The position numbers and the translations under genes are program-made. From Streptomyces zingiberis (GTDB lineage: Bacteria; Actinomycetota; Actinomycetes; Streptomycetales; Streptomycetaceae), in the NCBI RefSeq assembly GCF_012034935.1, contig NZ_JAATEN010000002.1, positions 310,001-374,000 of the forward strand: a stretch of DNA of 64,000 bases, written 5' to 3'. How positions within the stretch are numbered: the stretch's first letter is position 1; the number at the start of each line of letters is the position of its first letter. Below the pieces are notes generated by a model. The model saw nothing but the letters and a program-made list of their open reading frames with translations. It was not told the DNA's origin and did not search any database. Of the stretch, positions 1-10,030 are shown piece after piece.

Positions 1-365
1 CCAAGGCGCGCATCGAGGGGCGCTGGGAGGAGTTCGTGGTGCCCGGGCTCGGGGTCCGCTGCGTGTCGCCCAACCCCTGGGTCACCGGCGGCGAGAGCGC
101 CGAACTGGCGCTCGCCCTGTGGGCCATGGGCGAACCGGAGCGCGCCGTGGACATCCTCCGCTCCATCGGCCACCTGCGGACTCCGGACGGCATGTACTGG
201 ACGGGCTACGTCTTCGCCGACGAGACCGTCTGGCCGGCCGAGCGCACCACCTGGACCGCCGGCTCGGTGCTGCTGGCCGTGGCCGCCCTCGGCGGGGACA
301 CCGCGACCACCGCCGTCTTCGGGGGCGGAGGCCTGCCCTCCGGGCTGGAGCCGGACTGCTGCTGA
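1..365 (+). CDS. Prenyltransferase/terpene-cyclase-like protein, C-terminal end (5' truncated)
   Basis: The reading frame is already open at the window edge (first whole codon at base 3) and ends at the TGA at 363-365, leaving about 120 residues. They include an alternating-helix style segment (WVTGGESAELALALWAMGE) and a segment with DGMYWTGYVF and WPAERTTWTAGSVLLAVAAL. These resemble the last repeats of the alpha/alpha-toroid fold shared by prenyltransferases and squalene/terpene cyclases. In other streptomycetes such a gene sits with a SAM methyltransferase and a glycosyltransferase; a methyltransferase (3520-4197) is nearby but on the other strand. The chain ends in Asp-Cys-Cys. The active-site half lies outside the window, so substrate and activity cannot be judged. 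Confidence 0.7.
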   Translation, partial: KARIEGRWEEFVVPGLGVRCVSPNPWVTGGESAELALALWAMGEPERAVDILRSIGHLRTPDGMYWTGYVFADETVWPAERTTWTAGSVLLAVAALGGDTATTAVFGGGGLPSGLEPDCC

Positions 366-588
366 CCGCTGCTGAGCACGGTGCGGCGCGGGGAGCGCGG
401 TGCTCCGTCACGCCGGTAGCGGCCCGCGGGCCCGTGCGGGCTCCCCGGCGGCCGGACGCGCGCGGGCCGGGGCGGCGGCGGGGCCGGTCACAGGACCGGG
501 AGACGGGGCCGACGGCACCCTCGGGAGCGCCCCGGCGGCCGACCGCGGGACGTCCGGCCGGGGTGGCGCGGCCCCGGCCGGACGGGCC

Positions 589-885
589 TCAGGCCCGGCC
601 GGGCAGCCGGGCGGCCAGCGCGTGCCCGATGATCAGGTAGACCAGCGCCGGCAGACCGAAGGTGAGCACGACCTGGAGCCAGTCGAGGTCGACCGTGAAC
701 AGGCCCTGGGCCCAGCCGGAGAGCCACAGCGCGGCTTCCCGGACGAAGGAGACCAGGTCGTTGGCCCGGTTCGCGTCGAGGAGATACATCACGATCCACA
801 GCACGAGGATCCCCGCGGCCACGTCCGCCACCAGGCGGATGGCGGAGGCCGCTGAACTGCCGCCTGAACGTCTTCTAGGACTCAT
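589..885 (-). CDS. Small membrane protein, 98 aa
   Basis: ATG at 885. The protein has a basic N-terminus (MSPRRRSGGS), a first hydrophobic helix at about residues 17-36 (DVAAGILVLWIVMYLL), an amphipathic middle with LWLSGWAQGLF, and a second helix at about 70-88 (VVLTFGLPALVYLIIGHAL). No catalytic motif is visible. It looks like the small two-helix membrane proteins common in Streptomyces, whose function is unknown. Codon third positions are strongly G/C, which supports real coding. No strong Shine-Dalgarno precedes the ATG, so the start is reasonable but not certain. Confidence 0.75.
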   Translation of the reverse strand: MSPRRRSGGSSAASAIRLVADVAAGILVLWIVMYLLDANRANDLVSFVREAALWLSGWAQGLFTVDLDWLQVVLTFGLPALVYLIIGHALAARLPGRA

Positions 886-1160
886 GTCCGGCTTCTTGCC
901 CGGCCCTCGCCGTTCATGCCGCTCCCTTGCCGGTCAGGCGGTTCTCGCGGCTGCCGGGGCCGGTGCGGCCGTCGCGGCCGGGGAGGACGCGTGGCCGGGG
1001 AGGGCACGCGGTGTGCCCGGGTCCGCCGGGGTGAGAGCGGGCGACACGGCGGCCCCGGGCACACCGCCACCCGCCCCGGCGGCGCACGGCCTGCTCCGGC
1101 GGACCCGGACCCGTGCCCGCGTCCGCCCGTCACCGGCCGGGACCCGGGGCGGATACGGCC

Positions 1161-1194
1161 GTGGCCCCGCTCCCCGGGTGGGGAACGGGGCCAC
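1161..1194. terminator. Hairpin terminator downstream of the 1220-2059 gene
   Basis: GTGGCCCCG at 1161-1169 pairs with CGGGGCCAC at 1186-1194, with an inner TCCCC/GGGGA stem and a short GGGT loop. It lies 26 bases past the stop of the minus-strand gene ending at 1220. There is no U-run, as usual in Streptomyces. The rest of the 886-1219 gap is G+C-rich and shows no gene. Confidence 0.6.
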
Positions 1195-1219
1195 GAGGCC
1201 GGGCAACGGGACCGCTCGG

Positions 1220-2059
1220 TCAGCCGCGCTGGATGCCCGAGGTGTCCTGAAGGACGCCGCGCCGGCCGTCCTGCGTCTGGGCGACGAGACCCTGCCCGCG
1301 CTGCTCGACCGCCAGGTACCAGGTGCCGGGGGCCAGTTCCGCGACCGGGGCCTGGGAGCCGTCCTCCGCGTAGAGCGGCCGCGTCACCGGCACGGCGAAC
1401 CAGAACGGCGAGAAGCCGGGCGCCGGCGCCGGAGTGCCCGGGCCGCCGGGCGCGCCGCCCTGCTGCGGGCCGCCGTACGGCTGCGCGCCGGGGCCGGGCT
1501 GTCCCGCCTGCTGCGGGCCGGGGTAGCCGTAACCCGGCTGCGGGCCGCCCGGGTAGCCGTAACCCTGGCCGGGGCCGTGACCGTAGGGCGAGGGCGCCTG
1601 CGGCTTCGGGGCACCCAGCAGGGGCGCCTTGAGCGCGGGCACCCGGCCCGGCAGGATCGTGCCCGCGGCCAGCGCCAGCGCGCCGATCAGCGCCAGGATC
1701 GCGCCGATGCCCACGCCCGCGCCCTTCGGCGCGAGGAAGACGCCCCACAGCGCGTTCCAGAGGGCGGCCAGCGTCAGGCCCGTGCCCCACTCGCCGAGGG
1801 AGAGGCCGATGATCTTACGGCCCTCCGGCTGGAAACGGCCCGCGATCACGAGACCGGCGCCGATCAGTCCCAGCAGGAACACCGCCGGGAGCACCAGCAT
1901 CAACTGGTCGACCTCCCAGGCGTTGGGTACCCCGGGGAGCTGGTCGCACAGCGCGCCTTCGCAGTCGACGGTGTAGTAGTCCAGGAACGAGGCGATGAAC
2001 AGCAACACCGCTGCTCCGATCACCACGCCGTCGCCTCGAGTGAGGGAGCGGATGTTCAC
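1220..2059 (-). CDS. Membrane protein with Pro-Gly-Tyr-rich linker, 279 aa
   Basis: GTG start at 2059, preceded by an AAGGA-type ribosome site. The N-terminus begins NIRSLTRGDGVVIGAAVLLF. Four hydrophobic helices follow in the first 140 residues, with an extracytoplasmic loop holding two cysteines (VDCEGALCDQ) between helices 1 and 2. A flexible region of GYGYPGG/PGYGYPG repeats occupies about residues 155-215. The C-terminal 60 residues (TWYLAVEQRGQGLVAQTQDG) look like a small beta domain. No enzyme motif is seen. The same frame stays open upstream to 2488, but that stretch has simple-repeat composition, so the GTG at 2059 is preferred. Function unknown. Confidence 0.75.
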   Translation of the reverse strand: MNIRSLTRGDGVVIGAAVLLFIASFLDYYTVDCEGALCDQLPGVPNAWEVDQLMLVLPAVFLLGLIGAGLVIAGRFQPEGRKIIGLSLGEWGTGLTLAALWNALWGVFLAPKGAGVGIGAILALIGALALAAGTILPGRVPALKAPLLGAPKPQAPSPYGHGPGQGYGYPGGPQPGYGYPGPQQAGQPGPGAQPYGGPQQGGAPGGPGTPAPAPGFSPFWFAVPVTRPLYAEDGSQAPVAELAPGTWYLAVEQRGQGLVAQTQDGRRGVLQDTSGIQRG

Positions 2060-2516
2060 GTCAGGTCCTTCGTCGTCTCGTGAGTGTGGGTGCCTGCCGC
2101 GGAGTCGCGGACGGCCTGGAGCGGGGGTGGCCCCCATCGTACGGATGGGCGCGTCGCCGTGGAGTGCGGGGTGTGACGGCGGGTCACCGCAGGTGTCCCC
2201 CTGGCCGTGCTCCTCACTTCTTCCCCCGGTTTCCGTATCTGGTGGTTCTGGCCGGTTCCGCCCGGTTCGGCGGACACCGTGGCTTCCGTGCTTCTCGTGC
2301 TTCCCGTGCTTCTTGTGTTTCCTCGGCTTCTCCTGCCCCTCCTGCTTCTTCAGGTGCTCCAGCTGGATCGGTTCGTAAGGGCGCCGTTCGGTCTCCGGGC
2401 CCGGGTCCTCCCGGGCCGCCCGGTTCCCCTCCGGCGCGCGTGCGGTGGGCGTTCCGTACGCGCGGGCCGCCCGGCCGCAGTCCCGCACGGTGACGGGCGG
2501 CGCGGGGCGGGCGGTC
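2060..2516. repeat. Intergenic region with a pyrimidine-rich 9-bp tandem tract (2287-2322)
   Basis: No convincing gene. At 2287-2322 there are four 9-bp units (CGTGCTTCT, CGTGCTTCC, CGTGCTTCT, TGTGTTTCC), flanked by further degenerate copies out to about 2350. On the opposite strand this reads as Lys/His/Gly-rich sequence in a frame open from 2488, but the amino-acid composition follows the repeat and not a protein family. The G+C content is lower than in neighbouring genes. Confidence 0.6.
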
Positions 2517-3509
2517 TCAGTCCGCTTCCGACAGATACCTCGCTATGCCGTCCGCGATGCCTTCGGCCGTCCGCGCGCGCCCGCGGGCGTCGGTGAACTC
2601 CCCGGCGTCCCGCGCGTTCCGCATGTTGCCGCATTCGACGAAGACCTTGGGGACGGTGGAGAGGTTGAGCCCGCCGAGGTCGGAGCGTACATCCAACCCG
2701 CTGCCGCCGCCGATGTAATCCGCGGGGGCGTTGCCGGTCTCCCGCGCGTAGGCGTCGGCCACATGTTCCCCCAGCGCACGGGACGGACCCGTGATCGCGG
2801 TGGTGTCGGCCCCGCCCTCGCGCACCCGGCCCGGCAGGATCACGTGGAAGCCGCGCGCGCCGGACGGCGCGCCGTCGGCGTGGACGGAGACGACGGCGTC
2901 GGCCTCCGCCCGGTTGCCGATCTCCGCGCGCTCGTCGATGCACGGCCCCCAGGGGCGGTCGCCGTCGTGGGTGAGGCGCACCGTCGCGCCGTCCCGCTCC
3001 AGCAGCGTACGGATCCGGCGGGCGACGTCCAGGGTGAACTCGGCCTCCGCGTAACCGGAGTCGGTGGCCGTGCCGGTGGTGTCGCACTCCTTGGAACCGG
3101 TGCCGATGGGGACGCTCCGGGCGATCTCCCGCGGGTGGTCCCGGTTGCCGGGGTTGTGGCCCGGGTCGACCACCACCACCCGCCCGGCCAGGGGCTGGTC
3201 CCCTCCCGCGGCCGGGCCGGGGGTGACGTCCGAGGGGCGCGGTGCCCCGGGGGCGCGCTCCGCCGGCCGGGACTCGGAGGGGCGCGCCGTGGCGCCGGCC
3301 GGGTCCCCGCCCCCGCCGCCGTCCCCCGGCCGCGTGAGGAGCCAGCCGGTGAAGCCGGCCGGTATGAGGACGGCCAGCACGACCATCGCGGTCACCGAAC
3401 TCCGGCGCGTGCGGTGCGGATCCGGGCCGGCGGCGCCGTCGGGGGCGCCCGGGCCGTCGGGGCCGTCGGGGCCGTCGGGGAAGGAGCGGAAGGGACTGCC
3501 GTTCGACAC
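2517..3509 (-). CDS. N-acetylmuramoyl-L-alanine amidase (Amidase_3), membrane-anchored, 330 aa
   Basis: This would be a zinc-dependent cell-wall hydrolase cutting between MurNAc and L-Ala of peptidoglycan, outside the membrane. GTG at 3509, 10 bases past the stop of the methyltransferase gene, so the two probably form an operon. Residues 1-38 are cytoplasmic and Pro/Gly/Asp-rich; a transmembrane anchor spans about 39-58; a Gly/Pro linker reaches about 107; the catalytic domain covers 108-325. Expected zinc and catalytic residues are visible: His118 in VVVDPGHNPGN, Glu in GYAEAEFTLD, His in VVSVHADG, and Glu in the late VFVECGNMRN motif. The fold is complete and close to the usual size. The frame stays open upstream into the methyltransferase gene, so 3509 is chosen for gene spacing. 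Confidence 0.88.
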   Translation of the reverse strand: MSNGSPFRSFPDGPDGPDGPGAPDGAAGPDPHRTRRSSVTAMVVLAVLIPAGFTGWLLTRPGDGGGGGDPAGATARPSESRPAERAPGAPRPSDVTPGPAAGGDQPLAGRVVVVDPGHNPGNRDHPREIARSVPIGTGSKECDTTGTATDSGYAEAEFTLDVARRIRTLLERDGATVRLTHDGDRPWGPCIDERAEIGNRAEADAVVSVHADGAPSGARGFHVILPGRVREGGADTTAITGPSRALGEHVADAYARETGNAPADYIGGGSGLDVRSDLGGLNLSTVPKVFVECGNMRNARDAGEFTDARGRARTAEGIADGIARYLSEAD

Positions 3510-3519
3510 GGGCGCGATG

Positions 3520-5074
<1,555 letters not shown>

Positions 5075-5971
5075 ATGGCCGTCACCGAACCGCCCCGGGA
5101 GCCCGGCTCCGGGCAGGGCTCCGGCTCCGCCCCGGGGCCGCTTCCCGGGGCCGCGTCCCCGCCCGGGCTCCGCCCCGGTCCCGGCGCGGCCCCCCGCTCC
5201 GTACCGCCGTTCCCCGGCCGGGGGCGGCGCGTGCTGGTGACCGGGGCCTCGCGCGGTATCGGCCGGGCCGTGGCACGCGCGTTCGCGGCGGGAGGCGACC
5301 GGGTCGCGGTCCACCACGGGAGCCGGCGCGCGGACGCCGAGCGGACCCTGGCCTCGCTGGACGGCGCCGGACATGTGCTGCTCGGCGCGGACCTCGCCGA
5401 GCCGGACGCGGCCGCCGCCCTGGCCGACGCCGCGGGCGAGGCGCTGGGCGGGCTCGACATCCTGGTCAACAACGCGGCCGTGAGCCTCCCCCATCCGCCG
5501 GCCGGGAGCGACCGGGCCCACTGGGCGGAGGCGTGGCGCCGCCATGTGGACGTCAATCTGCTGGCGACCGCTCATCTCTCGCACGCGGCGGCGCGGATGA
5601 TGATCGAGCAGGGCACGGGCGGCCGGATCGTGAACGTCGGCTCCCGGGGTGCCTTCCGGGGCGAGCCGGAGCAGCCCGCGTACGCGGCTACCAAGGCCGC
5701 CGTGCATGCCCTCGGCCAGTCTCTGGCGGTCGCGCTCGCCCCGTACGGCATCGCCGTGACGTCGGTGGCACCCGGTTTCGTCGCCACGGAGCGGGTGGCG
5801 CCGCGGCTGGAGGGGGGTGCGGGGGAGGCGCTGCGCGCGCAGAGCCCGTACGAACGGGTCGCCGAGCCGGAGGAGATCGCCGCGGCTGTGCGCTGGCTGG
5901 CCTCGCCGGAGGCGGAGTGGAGTTCGGGGACCGTTCTCGACCTCAACGGAGCCTCGTATCTGCGGACCTGA
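5075..5971 (+). CDS. SDR family NAD(P)-dependent oxidoreductase, 298 aa
   Basis: Classical short-chain dehydrogenase/reductase. The cofactor loop is TGASRGIG at residues 56-63, the NNAA strand is at 132-135, and the Ser-Tyr-Lys catalytic set is Ser190, Tyr203 and Lys207 (PAYAATK). The downstream PGFVATE segment is also typical. The ATG at 5075 is preceded by the strong ribosome site AGGAGAGGAA, so the unusual Pro/Gly-rich 45-residue N-terminal extension is probably translated. The C-terminal GTVLDLNGASYLRT resembles FabG-like members. The substrate cannot be inferred, and the gene stands alone. Confidence 0.85.
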   Translation: MAVTEPPREPGSGQGSGSAPGPLPGAASPPGLRPGPGAAPRSVPPFPGRGRRVLVTGASRGIGRAVARAFAAGGDRVAVHHGSRRADAERTLASLDGAGHVLLGADLAEPDAAAALADAAGEALGGLDILVNNAAVSLPHPPAGSDRAHWAEAWRRHVDVNLLATAHLSHAAARMMIEQGTGGRIVNVGSRGAFRGEPEQPAYAATKAAVHALGQSLAVALAPYGIAVTSVAPGFVATERVAPRLEGGAGEALRAQSPYERVAEPEEIAAAVRWLASPEAEWSSGTVLDLNGASYLRT

Positions 5972-6382
5972 CGGTTCTCCGGCAAACCGGGCCGGACCCG
6001 CTGCTCCGACGGCTACCGCCGGGGCGTGACGGCCCCGGGGGCCGGCGGACGGCGGCCCGCCCCGGTTCGCCGCCGTGGCCCGCCGGGTCCCGCGGCCGGG
6101 TGGGCGGGGTGCCGCACCGGCGTCCTCCGGCCGCCCGCGTCAACCGTCCACCCTTGACGGGCCGGGAGGGCGCCGGCGCGTTCGGGGCTCCTCCACCGCG
6201 CGGGGATCCGGTACCGGAGCGGAAGGACCGCCCCCGCCGCGCGGTGAACGTTCCTGGGCGGCCGGTCGCGCCCCCGGCCCGTCCCGCCTCCCGCAGTCCC
6301 GGGCGCCTCGTTCGCTCCGCCCCAGCCCGGAGCGGGCGGCGCCCGGAGGACGGGGCCTTCGAGGGGCCCGCCCCGGACGCGA

Positions 6383-6414
6383 CGGTGGCCGCCGGCCGAC
6401 GCCGGCGGCCACCG
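6383..6414. terminator. Perfect 13-bp hairpin terminator
   Basis: CGGTGGCCGCCGG at 6383-6395 pairs perfectly with CCGGCGGCCACCG at 6402-6414 around a 6-base loop. It lies between the SDR gene (ends 5971) and the possible small minus-strand gene ending at 6448, and could serve both. The 5972-6382 stretch before it shows no gene. Confidence 0.65.
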
Positions 6415-6447
6415 TGCCGCGCGTTCACCCCGGCCGGGAGCGGACGC

Positions 6448-6654
6448 TCAGACCTCCCGGCCGGGGGAGGGACGGCGGTGCCGCCCGCGCCCCGGGCCCT
6501 CGGCGTCCTCCCGGGCCGCCGGGCCGCGGTGGCGCCCCGGACCGGCGTCGGACGGGACGGTCTTCTTCTCCCGGCGGGCCGTGACCGGCGCGCTCCTCAC
6601 TTCGAACATGTCGTACCTCACCCCGTTGACGGCTGCGCAACTGCACAGCTCCAT
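6448..6654 (-). CDS. Possible small hypothetical protein, 68 aa
   Basis: ATG at 6654 with GGCAGGGAAC upstream as a possible ribosome site. The N-terminal third (MELCSCAAVNGVRYDMFEVR) does not look like low-complexity shadow sequence. The remainder is Arg/Pro/Gly-rich. Third positions are G/C-rich, and a strong hairpin (6383-6414) lies just beyond the stop. No family is recognised. The frame is also open upstream to 6921, but that part is less protein-like. Existence is uncertain. Confidence 0.35.
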   Translation of the reverse strand: MELCSCAAVNGVRYDMFEVRSAPVTARREKKTVPSDAGPGRHRGPAAREDAEGPGRGRHRRPSPGREV

Positions 6655-7095
6655 GACGTTCCCTGCCTCGCGGCTCTCCCTCTGCGGGGGCGCGCCCGCG
6701 AGCGCGCATACGGCGCCGCGCCACGGCCCCGCGCCCCGTGTCCGTCGGACATGGAGACGCCGGGAAGAAGCAGACCCTGAGAAGCCGTGGAATCCGGGCA
6801 CCCGGAGGGCGCCGGAGACCTCACGGAACACGCCAAGTAACCCACGGCGCCCAGGTGTTGAGCGGCGCCTGCCCCCTGCGGGAAGTTTACCGGCGGCCAC
6901 CGACAGCCCCCCGTCCGGCACGCCCGGGCGTGCGGCGTCCGCCCCGGCGCCGTGACGGACGTGCCTCCCGGCGGCGGGGCGCCGGTGCCCCGGGCGGTCT
7001 CCCGCTCCCCGGCCCCGCGCCCGTGGTCACGGCGCGGCACGTCCCACCCGGTGGGCCGGGGCAAGGCGCCGGGCCGCGCCCGCCGGGACGCGGGG
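6655..7095. other. Intergenic region between the small ORF and the Nif3 operon
   Basis: About 440 bases without a supported gene. The part from 6770 to 6895 is less G+C-rich than its surroundings and may carry the promoter of the small minus-strand gene; I could not pick a clear -35/-10 pair. The right end is G+C-rich and runs into the -10 box of the Nif3 operon. Confidence 0.4.
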
Positions 7096-7101
7096 TAGCC
7101 T
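7096..7101 (+). promoter_or_regulatory. -10 box TAGCCT of a leaderless promoter
   Basis: TAGCCT fits the actinobacterial TANNNT -10 consensus and ends exactly 7 bases before the GTG at 7109. No Shine-Dalgarno precedes the GTG, which fits a leaderless mRNA starting at the initiation codon. Confidence 0.55.
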
Positions 7102-7108
7102 TTCCCCC

Positions 7109-7984
7109 GTGCCCGCACTGTCTGAAGTCATCGCCGCGCTCGAAGCGCTCTGGCCGCCCGCGCAGGCCGAGGAGTGGGACGCCGTGGGCACCGTCTGCGG
7201 GGACCCGGACGCCCCGGTCGGGCGCGTGCTGTTCGCCGTCGACCCGGTGCGGGAGGTCGCCGACGAGGCCCTGCGGCTCGGCGCCGACCTGCTCGTCACC
7301 CACCACCCCCTCTATCTGCGCGGCACCACGAGCGTCGCGGCCACCACCTTCAAGGGCCGGGTCGTGCACTCCCTGATCCGCGGCTCCGTGGCGCTGCACG
7401 TCGCCCACACCAACGCCGACCGCGCCGACCCCGGTGTCTCCGACGCCCTCGCCGGCGCGCTCGGCCTGCGTGTCACCGGGCCGCTCGTGCCCGATCCGTC
7501 CGACCCCGCCGGGCGCCGCGGCCTCGGCCGCCTCTGCGAACTCGACGAGCCGGAGACCCTCGCGGAGTTCACCGAACGCGCCGCCGCCGGGCTGCCCGCC
7601 ACCGCCCAGGGCATCCGCGTGGCCGGGGACCCGGGCCGGACGGTCCGCACCGTCGCCGTCTGCGGCGGCTCCGGCGACAGCCTGTTCGAAGACGTCCGGC
7701 GCGCGGGTGCCGACGCCTATCTCACCGCCGATCTGCGGCACCATCCGGCGTCCGAGGCGCGGGAGCACGCCCTGCACAGCGGCGCCGGCCCCGCCCTGCT
7801 GGACGCCGCGCACTGGGCCACCGAGTGGCCCTGGACCGAGCAGGCCGCCGCCCAGCTCGACGAGGTCTCCGACCGGCACGGCTGGGGCCTGCGCACCCAT
7901 GTCTCCCGCACGGTCACCGATCCCTGGACCGCCCGTGCGGCCTCCTCCGAACCCGCCACCGACACCCCGGGAGCCCCGAACTGA
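7109..7984 (+). CDS. Nif3-like dinuclear metal centre hexameric protein, 291 aa
   Basis: Member of the NIF3/YbgI family, ring-forming proteins with a two-metal centre; some are annotated as GTP cyclohydrolase 1 type 2 homologues, but the cellular role is poorly known. Metal-ligand motifs are present: THHP at residues 64-67, HTNADRAD near residue 97, and the C-terminal DAAHWATE. The length is that of the short bacterial form without the central PII-like insertion. GTG at 7109 follows a leaderless-type -10. The stop overlaps the start of the next gene, so this is the first gene of a three-gene operon with the zinc-ribbon protein and the RNase H fusion. Confidence 0.9.
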   Translation: MPALSEVIAALEALWPPAQAEEWDAVGTVCGDPDAPVGRVLFAVDPVREVADEALRLGADLLVTHHPLYLRGTTSVAATTFKGRVVHSLIRGSVALHVAHTNADRADPGVSDALAGALGLRVTGPLVPDPSDPAGRRGLGRLCELDEPETLAEFTERAAAGLPATAQGIRVAGDPGRTVRTVAVCGGSGDSLFEDVRRAGADAYLTADLRHHPASEAREHALHSGAGPALLDAAHWATEWPWTEQAAAQLDEVSDRHGWGLRTHVSRTVTDPWTARAASSEPATDTPGAPN

Positions 7985-8724
7985 ACGCCGAGCCCGCCGA
8001 CCAGATCCGCCTTCTCGACGTCCAGGCCCTCGACGTCCGGCTCTCGCAGCTCGCGCACCGGCGCCGGACGCTGCCCGAACACGCCGAGATCCAGGGCCTG
8101 GAGGCCGACCTCGCGCAACTGCGCGACCTGCTGGTCGCCGCCCGGACCGAGGAGAGCGACACCGCCCGCGAGCAGACCAAGGCGGAGCAGGACGTCGACC
8201 AGGTGCGCCAGCGCGCCGCGCGGAACCAGCAGCGGCTCGACTCGGGCGCCGTCACCTCGCCCAAGGACCTGGAGAGCCTTCAGCACGAGATCGCCTCGCT
8301 GGCCCGGCGCCAGGGCGACCTGGAGGACGTCGTCCTGGAGATCATGGAGCGCCGGGAGGCCGCGCAGGAGCGTGCCACGGAGCTCACCGGCCGGGTGGAG
8401 TCCGTCGAGACCAAGCTGGAGGACGCCGTCGCCCGGCGGGACGCCGCGGTGGCCGAGCTGGACCGGGAGGCCGCCTCCGTCACCAAGGAGCGCGAGACCG
8501 TCTCCGCCACCGTGCCGCCCGAGCTGATCAAGCTCTACGAGAAGCTCCGCGTCCAGCAGGGCGGGGTCGGCGCCGCCAAGCTCTACCAGCGGCGCTGCGA
8601 GGGCTGCCGGCTGGAACTGAACATCACCGAACTGAACGATGTCCGGGGCGCGGCCCCCGACCAGGTGGTGCGGTGCGAGAACTGCCGCCGCATCCTGGTC
8701 CGCACCCCGGAATCGGGGCTGTAG
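7981..8724 (+). CDS. Coiled-coil C4-type zinc-ribbon protein, 247 aa, apparent CTG start
   Basis: Residues 1-180 are long heptad-rich helices (for example LEADLAQLRDLLVAARTEE) forming a coiled coil. The C-terminus carries a zinc ribbon with CEGC and CENC cysteine pairs. This is the CT398-like family found downstream of nif3 genes in actinobacteria; it probably binds nucleic acid or a protein partner, function undefined. Homologues begin with an initiator Met followed by N-A-x-P-A-D-Q-I-R-L-L-D. Here the matching codon is CTG at 7981, overlapping the Nif3 stop as CTGA, and no ATG or GTG lies in frame near it. CTG initiation by translational coupling is therefore the best reading. Confidence 0.85.
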   Translation: MNAEPADQIRLLDVQALDVRLSQLAHRRRTLPEHAEIQGLEADLAQLRDLLVAARTEESDTAREQTKAEQDVDQVRQRAARNQQRLDSGAVTSPKDLESLQHEIASLARRQGDLEDVVLEIMERREAAQERATELTGRVESVETKLEDAVARRDAAVAELDREAASVTKERETVSATVPPELIKLYEKLRVQQGGVGAAKLYQRRCEGCRLELNITELNDVRGAAPDQVVRCENCRRILVRTPESGL

Positions 8725-8728
8725 GCCC

Positions 8729-10006
8729 GTGAGCCCCGTGCATCCCGCCGGCGCCCCGAACGCGGGGAAGCGGCGCTTCGTCGTCGAGGCCGACGGCGGC
8801 TCCCGCGGCAACCCCGGACCGGCCGGTTACGGCGCGGTCGTCCTGGACGCGGCCAGCGGGGAAACGCTCGCCGAGACGGCCGAGTTCATCGGTACCGCCA
8901 CCAACAACGTGGCCGAGTACCGGGGGCTCATCGCCGGGCTGCGGGCCGCCCACGCCCTCGACCCGGAGGCCGCGGTCCTGGTGCGGATGGACTCCAAGCT
9001 CGTCGTCGAGCAGATGTCCGGGCGCTGGAAGATCAAGCATCCGGACATGCGGCCGCTCGCCGCCGAGGCGCGCACCGTCTTCCCCGCTCCCGGCCAGGTC
9101 AGCTACACCTGGATCCCCCGGGAGAAGAACAAGCACGCGGACCGGCTGGCGAACGAGGCCATGGACGCGGGCCGGCGCGGGGAGAAGTGGGCTCCCGCCG
9201 GCTCCCGGGCGGCGCTCGCGGGCGGCCCCCGGCCGGAGGCCGCCGCGGACTCCGCCGAACCGGCTGAACTGGACGGGCTCGACGGGCTCGACGGGCTGGA
9301 CGGCCTGGACGGGGCCGGCGGGCCGGGGGAGCGGGCCGGGGCGCCTGCCGCCACGCCGGCCGGCTGGGCGGCGCCCGCCGATCTCGGCACCCCGGCGACC
9401 TTCGTCCTGCTGCGTCACGGCGAGACCGACCTCACCCCGGAGAAGCGCTTCTCCGGCAGCGGTGGCGACGACCCCGGGCTCTCGGCGGCCGGCCGCCGCC
9501 AGGCCGAGGCCACCGCGGCGGCGCTGGCCGCGCGCGGCACCGTCCAGGCGATCGTCACCTCCCCGCTGCGCCGCTGCCAGGAGACGGCTCAGGCCGTGGC
9601 CGCCCGCACCGGGCTCGACGTCCGCGTCGACGAAGGGCTGCGGGAGGCGGACTTCGGCGCCTGGGAAGGGCTGTCCTTCGCCGAGGTCCGCGAGCGCCAC
9701 CCCCGGGACCTCGACGCCTGGCTCACCTCACCGCAGGCCGCGCCCACCGGCGGCGAGTCCTTCGCGGCGGTGGCCCGCCGGGTGGCCCTCTCCCGGGACA
9801 AGCTCATCGCACGGTACGCGGGCCGCACGGTGCTGCTGGTCACCCATGTCACCCCGATCAAGACCCTGGTGCGGCTGGCCCTGGGCGCCCCCGCGCGCTC
9901 GCTCTTCCACATGGAGCTCGCGCCGGCCTCCCTCTCGGTGGTGGCGTACTACGCGGACGGCAACGCCTCGCTGCGCCTGCTCAACGACACGCACCACCTG
10001 CGCTGA
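8729..10006 (+). CDS. Bifunctional RNase H / acid phosphatase, 425 aa
   Basis: Fusion of an RNase HI-like domain (about residues 12-150) and a histidine-phosphatase (phosphoglycerate-mutase-like) domain (about 220-425), as in mycobacterial Rv2228c-type proteins. The RNase H acidic residues are seen in VEADGGSRGNPGPAGYG, NNVAEYRGL, RMDSKLVVEQ and HADRLANEA. The phosphatase has the RHGETD loop, SPLRRCQETA and a late VTHVTPIK histidine. It likely removes RNA from RNA/DNA hybrids and dephosphorylates an unknown small molecule. GTG at 8729 lies 4 bases after the previous stop; a second in-frame GTG is at 8738. The linker carries a five-fold (L)DG repeat encoded by 9-bp-scale DNA repeats at about 9270-9315. 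Confidence 0.92.
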   Translation: MSPVHPAGAPNAGKRRFVVEADGGSRGNPGPAGYGAVVLDAASGETLAETAEFIGTATNNVAEYRGLIAGLRAAHALDPEAAVLVRMDSKLVVEQMSGRWKIKHPDMRPLAAEARTVFPAPGQVSYTWIPREKNKHADRLANEAMDAGRRGEKWAPAGSRAALAGGPRPEAAADSAEPAELDGLDGLDGLDGLDGAGGPGERAGAPAATPAGWAAPADLGTPATFVLLRHGETDLTPEKRFSGSGGDDPGLSAAGRRQAEATAAALAARGTVQAIVTSPLRRCQETAQAVAARTGLDVRVDEGLREADFGAWEGLSFAEVRERHPRDLDAWLTSPQAAPTGGESFAAVARRVALSRDKLIARYAGRTVLLVTHVTPIKTLVRLALGAPARSLFHMELAPASLSVVAYYADGNASLRLLNDTHHLR

Positions 10007-10030
10007 ACCGGCCGGGGCCGGACCGGACGC

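Noticed and set aside
2060..2488. Upstream extension of the 1220-2059 protein to a start at 2488.
   Set aside because: The extra residues come from simple repeats (Lys/His/Gly), and the GTG at 2059 has a good ribosome site just before the first membrane segment.
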